The notes beneath the pieces were generated by a model. That model was not told where the DNA came from and made no database searches. It saw only the letters and a program-made list of their open reading frames with translations. Of a stretch of 60,000 nt of DNA, positions 11,300 through 22,450 are shown in pieces (positions within the stretch are counted from its first letter, which is position 1; every line of letters begins with the position of its first letter). A program made the position numbers and the translations under genes. This DNA comes from Nymphaea colorata (Eukaryota; Streptophyta; Magnoliopsida; Nymphaeales; Nymphaeaceae): positions 32,709,934 to 32,769,933 of the forward strand of contig NC_045138.2 of the NCBI RefSeq assembly GCF_008831285.2. Direction: 5' to 3'.

Positions 11300-12317
11300 G
11301 GTGGAAAGCGAGTCCTGCTATATAAGTTGGATCACCTAATGTCTAGATTAGACTTAAATAAACTAAAGTACGTTGCTAATCTACTATTTTGAGTGTTGGC
11401 TTTTGACAACAATGAAAAAAGAATGCAATTTTTCTTTCCTCGAGTTATAAAAGGCAGTCAACGAGAGATATATATATATGAAGTAAATCTTCTTAAGCGA
11501 CTGGTTATCCAGATAAACTGGGATAAAGTGGGAACTGGATCGCAAGAACGCCACCGAGAAGATGAGGCAGAAAAGCTATTCTGTAATGAAAAAGAAGAAT
11601 CATGAAGAGCCAGTCATTTCATTATGCGGTTACAAGCTTCCTCTTTGAATATTCGGCCATATTTAAATTCAGCCGTTGACCATCTTTGGGACACCTTCTA
11701 ACATCCATGAGACCAAGTAGGAGCTTCCCCAATTGCCCTTTCCTTGCCCATGCAATGATCCCTCTAAGGGGGTTTGGCAACAAGAACACCAACACAGTGT
11801 TCCAACCATCAACCACCCACTTGAATATATCATAATTTTCATAAAGATGGCCCAATTAGGACCCAACAGTAACAAAGAGGAAGGAACATAGTTCTACGTC
11901 CATGTTTTCGGATAGACTTAAACAAGACTTATTATCAACCATTGCAATACTTGGATTAGGGCAAACTATTTTGGCTAAAATCAATACAAGCAACAGTTAA
12001 GTACCTAGAACCTGGGGAAAATTGTAAGATTAAATTATATTACAACTGCATTCACGTAAGAATTTTCTATGCTAGTAAAGGTGCCTATTCCCTGACACTT
12101 GCTTCTTGTAGCGAGGACAAGAAGCCGATGGATCAATTTGTTCATATTAATCTCAACGTGAAACGCGAGGTTCATAAATATGTGGTGACAAAAGGAATAT
12201 TTATTATTCTTCTTTGGAATTCAGAAAAAATAAAAAAACAACACAATAATTGTGAGTTTTTCACCTCAGCTTTTGATCTACGCAGTTTTTTCTCTTTCCC
12301 ATAATATGAGTCCCATG

Positions 12318-12320
<3 letters not shown>
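11300..12320. other. Intergenic, no gene recognised
   Basis: A 77-codon minus-strand frame at 11622-11855 is open but not recognised and has no flanking exons that I can see. The rest is AT-rich without clear coding signal. Confidence 0.35.

Positions 12321-12352
<32 letters not shown>
12321..12352. repeat. (GA)n microsatellite
   Basis: About 15 uninterrupted GA dinucleotides. Confidence 0.95.
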
Positions 12353-12353
<1 letters not shown>

Positions 12354-12681
12354 TGTTTAACGGCCCTAACATCTAAGTGGTATTTTACCTTCAAATGATT
12401 TTTTTTTGTACTTTAAATGATATTACAGTCAGAGTTTATGAGTGCCCAGGAGTTTGGCTTTGCAGTGAATGCATATATTTCTTTAAGATTGTTAGATCGA
12501 AAGAAACAACTAAAAATTAAATAACAATAAAAGGGACATTTTTCTTAAAAAACTAATAAAAAGAAAGTTTTCTTTATGAGTTGGATTTTAATCCGATCAA
12601 CTTAAAATGAATCACCCTTACGGGCTGTGCTGCGTGATGTTTTCAATGTCTTTTTCTATTAAATGGAATGAACACTCATAC

Positions 12682-12747
12682 CTATTCCTGGTTGCTCCTA
12701 GAAAAGGGAAGTTGAAACAGAATAGCACCAACACTCCAAAGGTCTGC
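12682..12747 (-). pseudogene. ATG1-type autophagy kinase, single-exon relic
   Basis: Behind a CTTGCAG acceptor the minus strand reads ADLWSVGAILFQL, then PFSRSNQE and a stop. ADLWSVGAILFQL is the characteristic kinase subdomain IX/X segment of plant ATG1 (a DxWSxG motif with F-Q-L), where it is followed by VTGxxPF.GxNQ. Here the VTG.. residues are lost as a small in-frame deletion, and the frame ends in TAG where the exon would meet a GTATGAG donor. No catalytic HRD or DFG segment was found nearby; 12861-12910 may be a very degraded preceding exon. ATG1 starts autophagosome formation in the intact protein; this piece cannot. Confidence 0.6.
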
Positions 12748-12757
12748 CTGCAAGGTA

Positions 12758-13165
12758 CAAGAGAGCAGATATAGACGAGATTATCTAAAAAGCAATTCAG
12801 GTAACAGACTCTAGAATACAGCAAGCCTGTTGTCATTGGCAAGAGGCAAGCAGTAGTACCTTTGCATATGTACATATTGATATGTTGAAGATACTGAAAC
12901 TTGACATTCGTAGTTGCAGTTTTTGACTGAAGTTGACCCATAAATTTGCTATTAGAGCTAATGTAACCAGGCATTACCTGCAAACCTTTTCTGTCATTCC
13001 CTCATCTTTCAAACTTCATATCTTACGCATTGAAAGGAAGAGTAGACTAGCCAAACAAATTTATGATTCCAATACATCAAGCAGCCATACCCATGTTGGG
13101 TCAGACAAAAGAAATTGATGATGGTACAATTTAGACCATGTATGAACATTTAGAGGTTGTATGAC
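12758..13165. other. Intergenic with possible degraded kinase-exon traces
   Basis: Nothing certain. A minus-strand stretch ending ATGCAAAG|GTAC at about 12860 sits where an exon preceding ADLWSVG would be expected, but it does not translate into a clear kinase segment. Confidence 0.25.
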
Positions 13166-13560
13166 ATGAACCATAGCCACAAAAAACTTTCACGTATTTT
13201 AAACAAGGTTTTTCTCGGGTATATTACAGCGAGCATGGAAAAAAGAAAAAAATACGAAAAAAGTGTGGTGAATTTTTAACAAATTAAAAAAAAACTAAAA
13301 ATAAGGGAAAATAAAATAAGTGAAAAAATAATAATATAAGCATAAAAAAATAAATAGATTTGCAACAAATTAAAATTAGAAAATGGGAAAAAAATTTCTC
13401 ATTAAGAAAAACATGAAAAAATGAAAAAAAACGCAAACAAACACATTTTTTATGTTAACATTAAAAAAAGCATTTTTTTACAATTTTAGATGATTATTTT
13501 ATTTATTGCATTTTAAAAAAGTGTGTTTATTGTGACTATGACATGAACATATAATAGTTA
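13166..13560. repeat. A-rich low-complexity tract
   Basis: Almost 400 bp dominated by A-runs broken by single G, T or C. No coding signal. Confidence 0.7.
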
Positions 13561-13839
13561 GATGTTCATCAAGTTTCTTCGAAGATTTATTAGGTCAGAT
13601 ATATTATTTCAGTCCATGATTTCCAATTTCCCTAATGAGACAAAGGGCTGGGATGCAGGTTCAACCATAACACGAATTGAAGGCCACTGATCACTCAGGC
13701 CACTAATGACTAATCATTTGGTTGCAGCCTATCTCTATGGGGAGAAGCAAGAACTACCTGTAAGATTTTCATATTAATGAAATATTTGAAACATGACATC
13801 CAAAAGTATAGTTTAATACATTTACACACTACTGCATAC

Positions 13840-13935
13840 CTGATCGCCTGTGCTAGATGGGGAGAGAGAGCCCATCAAATGTGGCTTTAAACATTGCAAC
13901 TATTTGCCAAAATCTCTCAAGCTTTGATTCCCTGT
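13840..13935 (-). other. Exon-like piece of unknown gene
   Basis: On the minus strand a CCACAG acceptor precedes ESKLERFWQIVAMFKATFDG, which ends in TAG; a GGCGATCAG|GTATGC donor-like site lies just after. It resembles a plant exon in composition but I cannot name the protein. Confidence 0.2.
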
Positions 13936-14730
13936 GGAAGCGATAGCAAAATGAGAAAGTCTCAGCTTCACACATATATAGTGATTTGAGTCAAAACAAT
14001 CAAACTAGTTTTAGCCCCATATCCAGAAAGCTTGCTTGAAATAGAAATATCGAGCAACATGGGAGTTTGATGTGAAAATGAATCAATCCAGTATACAACA
14101 GCAGCAACAATAAGAAGCACAGCCTACAAAAGCAGACCTGTTGCACCTCCCTGACATACTCAAAGTGCTAGTACATTTCATAACTGCCATACATGTCTAG
14201 TTATTGAGGACAAGCAAATAAAAAAACAGAACCCAAGATCTATGGTTGTAGTAGCGTGTAGAAGATGGTTTACTCAGATCTTTAGAATGTCAGGGCACTT
14301 GACCAGTCCTTCATATAAAAGGGTTGCAGTAAGGCCCATAAATGAACACAATCGACTGAACCACCATTGCATATGGGTTCAAACCTGTGGAAAGTCATGT
14401 AGGATTCAAATAAATAAATCATGAACGAACACATGACGTCCTTATTATGTCTGTCAAGAACTATAGACAAAACCAAGATATCAAAAGGTCAAGAAGGTAA
14501 ACACTAAGTATTTATTTAAAAGGAAAAAGGGTCAAGGGAGGGGAACCAAAAAAAAAAAAAAAAGCTATAAGTGCCAGCTTTATTGCAACATCAATTTAGG
14601 TCCTTGAAATTGGAAATAAAAGACCAATCTAGGAAAACATGGGTCACATATTTCAGCTATAATTTACAACAAATTTACATATGGCAACGACATCTTTTAC
14701 TTTAGTCAACATCCAAGCATTGCTTTTTGT

Positions 14731-14846
14731 GTTCTTTTATGCACTTTAAGTAATTTTCACATTGTGTTGATTATATGGTAATTTTTCTGTTCCTTTATCC
14801 ACTTTAACTAATCTTGACATTGTGTTGGTTATATGGTAAGGGTACC
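14731..14846. repeat. 58-bp tandem duplication
   Basis: Bases 14731-14788 and 14789-14846 are similar copies (CATTGTGTTG[AG]TTATATGG in both) with several substitutions. Confidence 0.75.
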
Positions 14847-15036
14847 TCATAAATGAAATCATTATTAAATGTGAACATGTTTTTCTAAAACAACATAAAA
14901 TATGAAAGGAATGACCAAAAAAGCTCAAACATTTGCAAAATTATTCAAAGTAAAGAAAGTATAAGGTCACATACCACTATCTATTGCATATGTACCTGTC
15001 AGTGAGACCTGCAAAGATGTACCATCAGTGACCATG

Positions 15037-15234
15037 GACAACTTGAATTTGGGTAAGAAATGTATTTTTTTTTTGTTGGCTTCTTATGTTTTGATTGCTT
15101 TGTTTGGGAGAGACACTACATAGTTTTACAAAGAAATTTTTGAGATGCGTGCAGGAAGGTCAGATCTCCATTTTAAGTACGACACCAAGGCAAAGAAGAC
15201 AGAATTACTGGCCTACTTGCTGAGCTTGCTTTGA
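15037..15234. repeat. Dispersed repeat, copy 2
   Basis: Pairs with 11076-11299. Here GGGTAAGAAATG follows the first block and looks like a splice donor, and TTTTTGAG|ATGCGTGCAG like an acceptor; copy 1 shows TTTTTTAG at that acceptor. This suggests both derive from a spliced gene. Confidence 0.75.
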
Positions 15235-15339
15235 TGATAAGAACCTCCATTCTCTAGTAAAAAACCTAAAATTTACACAGTTTCGACAACATATGACTAG
15301 TTAAACTGTTAAACAACTACTATGTATGTCATACCTCTG

Positions 15340-15480
15340 TAGTGGATTATCATCTGACTGAAGTTGAGCAGCTCTATCATTTGCCTCATTTGAATGCATA
15401 GATGAACCTAGCATACATTCACTTTGTTGAAGTCTTCGCCTTAATTCATTATCAGCAAATGAGTGTAAACAGGAGTTAAT
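15340..15480 (-). other. Exon-like coding piece, unidentified
   Basis: The minus strand is open and reads FADNELRRRLQQSECMLGSS, then MHSNEANDRAAQLQSDDN, ending near CTACAGAG|GTATGAC, a good donor. Composition is that of a charged, helical or coiled segment. The parent gene is not recognised. Confidence 0.3.
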
Positions 15481-15591
15481 ATTTTATTTCGTTCGTGGAC
15501 CTTTATTATAAGTCTGTTTAGCTTACCTTAATCCTCATTAATATGGGATTAGGGCGAATGAAGATCAATTCCCTTTCAGACCTGTGTAACA

Positions 15592-15603
15592 TGGTATCAG
15601 ATC
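15592..15603 (+). mobile_element. Copia-type primer-binding site relic
   Basis: TGGTATCAGATC directly after ..GTAACA matches the initiator-Met-tRNA primer-binding site (TGGTATCAGAGC) that follows the CA end of 5' LTRs in Ty1/copia retrotransposons. No gag, protease or reverse-transcriptase frame follows, and no matching LTR was identified, so at most an eroded 5' end remains. Confidence 0.4.
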
Positions 15604-15895
15604 TGACAAACCTAGCTTGGCCTGACACCAGCAGATCTTCTACTTCTTTTTCTTCTTCATCTCTTCTTTCTCCCTTTCTCCTCTACTTCCTTTTTTTTTT
15701 CTTGGTACACGTACCAGTGTATCAAGGAGGTAGCCATTGCTGGATAATCAAGGATCTAATTACCGCTGAATGTTATGGAGCAGGGAGCATACTTCTCTAT
15801 TTTTAATTGTTGTTGTCAATGGTCATGGATCGCAATTGGTGAGCTGCAAGAAGATTTCTAAGTCAGGGAAGATCTGAAGTCCTTCAAACGAGTCC

Positions 15896-16066
15896 AAATT
15901 GGGTGAGTCTTCATGACCTTTTTCAAGAAAAGATTGTACCATTTATGATCAGTGAAAATTGAGCAGCTCAAACATCTGGTCCCAAAATGCAGAAGGAAAC
16001 ATGATATTTTTATAATGAAAAATACACTTTAAGTAGTCAAACATTTTGTGAACGATTTGCATCATG
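15896..16066. repeat. Sequence shared with the insert inside the satellite
   Basis: CATGACCTTTTTC..AAGA, GTGAAAATTGAGC, AACATGATA..TTTTATAATG and AAAAATACACTTTAAGTA match in order to 17815-17970, which lies within the left part of the satellite array. Confidence 0.65.
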
Positions 16067-16111
16067 TTCTCGCACTTATCTAGTATACTAAGTTATTCAT
16101 TGTCATCTATG

Positions 16112-16996
16112 TCATATGGGTATGGGTACGGGTATGGGTACGGACCATTTTTTAAAAACTTGGATACAGGGGTACGGCCGTACACACACATATATATGTC
16201 AAAAAAATTCAATTTAAAACCTTCAAGTTGAACCAGATCGGTAGTTTGATAGCATAGGACTAGTAAAAGTTGGCATAACCCTTGGTTGTCTATATTAAAG
16301 AAACTGGAGACTGTCAAAAGACTGAGCAATCCACACCCTAATTTCTATGTCAGTCGCTAACTTGCCCGGCGCTCCATTGGCCAAGTATGGCCGTCTGAAC
16401 CCACTCGGCGGGAAAACCTAGCCAAGGCCATATGCTAGAAATAGAGGGCCGGGCTAGCTGAGCCAGAGTTCGCCCGTCTCTTTGTTGTTCCCTCCACCTT
16501 CCGACAGGCTCTGCAACAGTCGATCGATCGAGAGGGGGCAAAGCCGCTAAGGACAATAGCGAGGAGGAGGAAGAGGAAGAAGGAGAACAGCAGGAGGAGG
16601 AGGAGCGAGACGGGGAAGTTGTCCTTTCAAGGGAAGTAGTTTATCTCAAAGGTTGATCGATGATCTCTTTCGCTGTGCTTGGTCATCTTTAGTCATCGTC
16701 CTGCATCAGTGATGGCATCCATGTATCACAGTGGTGGTCCTGGAAGGCCACCACCTCCCTCTGCCTTCCCACCTCAATCACAGCAGCAACAGCAACCGCC
16801 GCCACCACCTCCCCCATCAATGGCCTCCTCCTTCAAACCTAACCACAACCATCCTCCTGCTCCCTCCCTTCAACCGAATCAATGGTCACTAACTTGCCCG
16901 GTGCGTTGACCGTACCCGGTACGATCAATGCCACACCATAGGCGTACCCAAGCCCGTACCCATACCAGATGGGTACTTCACCTTCACAGGCGTACC
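16112..16996. repeat. Segment flanked by inverted GTACGGG-rich motifs
   Basis: GGTATGGGTACGG at 16131-16143 is matched by its reverse complement CCGTACCCATACC at 16954-16966, each inside a longer run of such words. A 13-bp direct repeat CTAACTTGCCCGG occurs at 16357-16369 and 16889-16901. The gene-like GC-rich fragment lies between them. A transposon with captured sequence is possible but no clean ends were found. Confidence 0.4.
16557..16909 (+). pseudogene. Proline/glutamine-rich 5' gene end, truncated
   Basis: A purine-rich, GC-rich leader (GGA/GAAGAG repeats, 16557-16615) is followed by an intron-like TTTATCTC..CATCTTTAG and ATG at 16712, reading MASMYHSGGPGRPPPPSAFP and then Gln and Pro runs for about 65 codons. 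The frame stops at 16907 right where sequence changes to GTACGGG-type repeats. It looks like the first exon of a gene with a disordered N-terminus; the gene is not identified. Composition differs sharply from the AT-rich surroundings. Confidence 0.35.
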
Positions 16997-17011
16997 AGTG
17001 TATCATAGATT

Positions 17012-20000
17012 GTCATTCATTTTGTCTCACACATAACCTCCTAAAACTAACCACTATACTGATGCATCTAGTTGGTCATGCATTGGTTGTATCAACCAGT
17101 CAACCATTTATTTCAATCGCATCAAACTGATATTTTTAACTTGATGGTGGGGTCGTTGCTTCACCAAGATCCTAGAGTAGTTCCCAGGTCTCACAAGACT
17201 ACTTTTCCTTTCGTTGTACGGTGTTTGTCGTATCTTTTGCATTCATAATGAGCTGATCACATATTATTTACATCACAGCCCTTGAGCGCTCCTTAAGTTA
17301 TATGTGTCGCTCTCTCTTGTCAAGACAATGAAGCATGATGAACACGACTGTCAATAATAATCTCAAACAAAGTCTAATTTTTTTCACCACTATTTGTCAA
17401 GAATGGGCTCCCACATGCAGCATCCGCTACTTCCCACGACAACCAGCTAGCCATTTATTTTAATTGCAAGTAATTGACATTTTGAGCTTGACGGTGGAGA
17501 CGTTGTCTTATCAAGATCCTTGAGCAGTTCTCAGGTCTCATGGGACTTCTTCCCCCTCTTGTCCTATGGGGTTCATCGTATCTTTTCAACCCTAGTTCGA
17601 TTTAACCATATGAATTTTTTTTTTCTAAAGAACCTTATTTACATCTCCTCTGATTTACAAATTAAAACATCGCCAACTGCTTTCAACTAATATTTTGTCT
17701 TACCTTCCATTATAAAGGAAACAAACATTTCCTAAGAGCATCATATCCAAAGTTCTTGCTATGCACCTTATATTATAGTTCAAGATAAAATTTATCAAGA
17801 TGACGACAAGGGTCTTGTTGACCTTTTTCGTGAAATGATTATAGTATTTTTCATCAATGAAAATTAAGCGGCTCCCTCATGTGGCCTCAAAATGTTGAAA
17901 GCAGCATGATAGTTCTATAGTGAAAAATACACATTAAGTATTTGAACATTTAGTTTACGATTCTCATTTACATCACATCCCATGAGCGCGTTTGTCTAAT
18001 ATTGCATGTTTTTCATTGACTTTCCTTTTGTCTTACGCATAACCTGCTAAATTGACCATTATACCAATGCACATAGTTGGCCATGCATTGGACGTGTCAA
18101 CCAGTGAGTAATTTATTTCAATTGGATCTAATAGACATTTTTAACTTGATGGTTGGCATGTTGCTTAATCAAGATCCTACAGTAGTTCATTGACTTTTCC
18201 TTTTGTTGTATGGAGTTCATTGTATATTTAGAGCTCGAAATGAGACGTTTACATATCATTAACATCACATCCCTTGAGCGCAATTGTCAAGTATTGCATA
18301 ACTTCATAAAACTGACCATTATACCAATGCAACTACTTGGCCATGCATTGGTCGTGTCAACTAGTCGGCCATTTATTTCATTTCATCTAAACGACATTTC
18401 TAACTTGATTGTGGGCATGTTGCTTCATCAAGATCCTAGAGCAGTTCTCAGGTCTCACAGGACTGCTTTCCCTTTTGTTGCACGGGGTTCATCGTACCTT
18501 TTTGCGCTTAAAATGAGACGATCACGTGGCAGTTACATCACATCCCTTGAGCGCACATATCCAATATTGCATGTTTCTCATTGACTTTTCTTTTGTCTTA
18601 AGCATAACCTCTTAAAACTGACCATTATACCAATGCATCTAGTTGGCCATGCATTGGTCGCCATTTATTTCAATTGCATCTAAATAGCATTTTTAACTTG
18701 ATGTTGGGCATATTGCTTCATCAAGATCCAAAAGCAGTTTCCTAGGTCTCTCAGTACTGCTTTCACTTTTGTTGTACAGGGCTCATCGTGTCTTTTGCGC
18801 TTATAATGAGACGATCACATATCATTTACATCACATCGCTTGAGCGTACTTCTCCATATTGCATGTTTATCATTGTCTTTCCTTTCGCGTTACCCATAAT
18901 CTCCTAAAACCGACCATTATACCAATGCATCTAGATGGACGTACATTGGTTGCATCAACCAGTCAACCATTTATTTCAATTTCCTCTAAATGACATTTCT
19001 AACTTGATGGTGGGCATGTTGCTTCATCAATATCCTAGAGCAGTTCCCAGGTCTGACAGGACTGTTTTCCCTTTTGTTGTATGGGGTTCATCGTATATTT
19101 AACGCTCTCATTTACATCACATCCCTTAAGCGCACTTGTCAAGTATTGCATGTTTTTCATTGACTAACTTTTTGTCATACGCATAACCTTCAAAAACTGA
19201 CCCTTATACCAATGCATCTAGTTGGCCATGCATTGGTCGTGTCAACAAGTCAGCCATTTATTTTAGTTGCATCAAAATGACATTTCTAACTTGATGGTGG
19301 GCATGTTTCATCATCAAGATCCTAGAGCAGTTCTCAGGTCTCCCGGGACTGCTTTCCCTTTTGTTGTACGGGGTTCATCGTATATTTAGCGCTCTCATTT
19401 ACATCACATCTCTTGAGCACACTTGTCAAGTATTGCATGTTTTTCATTGACTTTCAATTTGTCTTAGGCATAACCTCCAAAAACTGACCGTTACACCAAT
19501 GCATCTAGTTGGCCATGCATTGGTCGTGTCAACAAGTCAGCCATTTATTTTAGTTGCATCTAAATGACATTTCTAACTTGACGGTGCGCATGTTTCTTCA
19601 TCAAGATCCTAGAGCAGTTCCCAGGTCTCACAGAACTGCTTTCCCTTTTGTTGTACGGGGTTCATCGTATATTTAGCGCTCTCATTTACATCACATCCTT
19701 GAGCTCAATTATCAATTATTGCACGTTTTTCATTGACTTTCTTTTTGTCTTACGCATAACCACCAAAAACTGACCTTTATACCAATGCATCTAGTTGGCC
19801 ATGCATTGGTCGTGTCAACAAGTCAGCCATTTATTTCAATTGCATTAAAATGACATTTCTAACTTAATGGTGTGCATGTTTCTTTATCAAGATCCTAGAA
19901 CAGTTCCCAGGTCTCACAGGATAGATTTCCCTTTTGTTGTACGGGGCTCATCGACTATATAACGCTCTCATGTACATGACATCCCTTTAGAGCACTTGTC

Positions 20001-22450
20001 AAGTATTGCATGTTTTTCATTGACTTTCTTTTTGTCTTGCGCATAACCTCAAAAAACTGACCCTTATACCAATGCATCTAGTTGGCCATGCATTGGTCGT
20101 GTCAACCAGTATGCCATTTATTTCAATTTCATCCAAATGACATTTCTAACTTCATGGTGGGCATGTTGCTTCATCAAGATCCTAGAGAAGTTCCCAAGTC
20201 CCAAAGGACTGCTTTTCCTTTTGTTGTACAGGTTCATCATCATATATTTTGCGCACTGACCCTTATATCAATGCATCTAGTTGGCCATGCATTGGTCGTG
20301 TCAACCAGTCTGCCATTTATTTCAATTTCATCCAAATTACATTTCTAACTTCATGGTGGGCATGTTGCTTCACCAAGATCAAAGAGCAGTTCCCAGGTCT
20401 ACAGGACTGCTTTCCCATTTATTGTACGGGGTTCATCGTATATTTAGCGCTCTCATGTACATGACATCCCTTGAGCGCACTTGCCAAGTATTGCATATTT
20501 TTCATTGACTTTCTTTTTGTCTTGCGCATAACCTCAAAAAACTGACGCTTATACCAATGCATCTAGTAGGCCTTGCATTGGTCGTGTCAACCAGTCTGCC
20601 ATTTATTTCAATTTCATCCGAATGACATTTTTAACTTGATGGTGGGCATGTTGCTTCATCAAGATCCTAGAGCAGTTACTAGGTCTCACAGGACTGCTTT
20701 TCCTTTTGTTGTACGGGTTCATCATATATTTAGCACAATGACCCTCATACCAATGCATCTAGTTGGCCATGCATTGGTCGTGTCAACAAGTCAGCCATTT
20801 ATTTTCATTGCATCTAAATGACATTTCTAACTTGATGGTGTCCATGTTTCTTCATCAAGATCCTAAAGAAGTTCCCAGGTCTCACAGGACTGCTTTCCCA
20901 TTTGTTGTACGTAGTTCATCGTATATTGAGCGCTCTCATTTACATCACATCCCTTGAGCGCACTTGTCAAGGAGTGCATGTTTTTCATTGACTTTCTTTT
21001 TGTCTTACGCATAACCTCCAAAAACTGACCCTTATACCAATGCATCGAGTTGGCCATGCATTGGTCGTGTCAACCAGTCAGCCATTTATTTCAATTTCAT
21101 GCAAATTATATTTCTAACTTGATGGTGGGTATGTTTCATCATCAAGATCATATAGCAGTTCCCAGGTCTCACAGGACTGCTTTCCCTTTTGTTGTACGGG
21201 GTTCATCGAATATTCAGCGCTCTCATTTACATCACATCCCTTGAGCGTACTTGTCAAGTATTGCATGTTTTTCATTGACTTTCTTTTTGTCTTACGCATA
21301 ACCTCCAAAAACTGACCCTTATACCAATGCATCTAGTTGGCCATGCATTGGTCGTGTCAACAAGTCAACCATTTATTTCAATTGCATCTAAATGACATTT
21401 CTAACTTGATGGTACGCATGTTTGTTCATCAAGATCCTAGAGCAGTTCCCAGGTCTCACAGGACTGCTTTCCCTGTTGTTGTACGGGGTTCATCGTATAT
21501 TTAGCGCTCTCATGTACATGTCATCCCTTGAGCACACTTGTCAACTTTTGCATGTTTTTTATTGTCTTTTTTTTTGTCTTACGCATAACCTCCAAAAACT
21601 GACCCTTATACCAATGCATCTAGTTGGCCATGCATTGGTCGTGTCAACAAGTCAGCCATTTATTTCAATTGTATTAAAATGACATTTCTAACTTGGTGGT
21701 GCGCATGCTTCTTCATCAAGATCCTAGAGCAGTTCCCAGGTCTAACAGGACTGTTTTTCCTTTTGTTGTGCGGGGCTCATCGTATATTTAGCGCACTCAT
21801 TTACATCACATCCCTTGAGCGCATTTGTCAAGTATTGCATGTTTTTCATTGACTTTCTTTTTGTCTTACGCATAACCACAAAAAACTGACCCTTATACCA
21901 ATGCATATAGTTGGTCATGCATTGGTCGTGTCAACAAGTCAGCCATTTACTTCAATTGCATCCAAATGACATTTCTAACTTGATGGTGTGCATGTGTCTT
22001 CATCAAGATCATAGAGCAATTCCCAGGTCCCACAGGACTGCTTTCCCTTTTGTTGTACGGTGTTCATCGACTATTTAGCGCTCTAATGTACATGAAATCC
22101 CTTGAGCGCACTTGTCAAGTATTGCATGTTTTTTATTGTCTTTCTTTTTGTCTTGCGCATAACCTCAAAAAACTGACCCTTATACCAATGCGTCTAGTTG
22201 GCATGCATTGGTCGTGTCAACCAGTCTGCCATTTATTTCAATTTCATCCAAATTACATTTCTAACTTCATGGTGGGCATGTTGCTTCACCAAGAACATAG
22301 AGCAGTTCCCAGGTCTCACAGGACTGCTTTCCCTTTTATTGTACGGGGTTCATCGTATATTTATCTCTCTCATGTACATGACATCCCTTGAGCGCACTTG
22401 GCAAGTATTGCATATTTTTCATTGACTTTCGTTTTGTCTTGCGCATAACC
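17012..22450. repeat. Left flank of the array: diverged monomers and HOR progenitor
   Basis: 17012-18600 holds the most degraded monomers. From about 18600 monomers are regular but diverged. 20534-22450 matches the central HOR closely monomer for monomer but with a period of 1917 instead of 1765, because it keeps a full monomer where the HOR has a 137-bp stub. It is therefore the likely progenitor of the amplified HOR, or its nearest relative. Confidence 0.85.
17590..17970. other. Non-satellite interruption in the left array
   Basis: About 380 bp without monomer sequence lie between TTTTCAACCCTAG and TTTACATCACATCCC. Its right half (17815-17970) is homologous to 15896-16066; its middle (ATAAAATTTATCAAGATGAC and GACAAGGGTC, about 17786-17816) resembles the DNA immediately right of the array (52247-52280). 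A plus frame through it reads DKIYQDDDKGLVDLFREMI before stopping; the protein is not recognised. Confidence 0.6.

Noticed and set aside
11622-11855. 77-codon minus-strand frame
   Set aside because: No recognisable motif, no supporting exon context.
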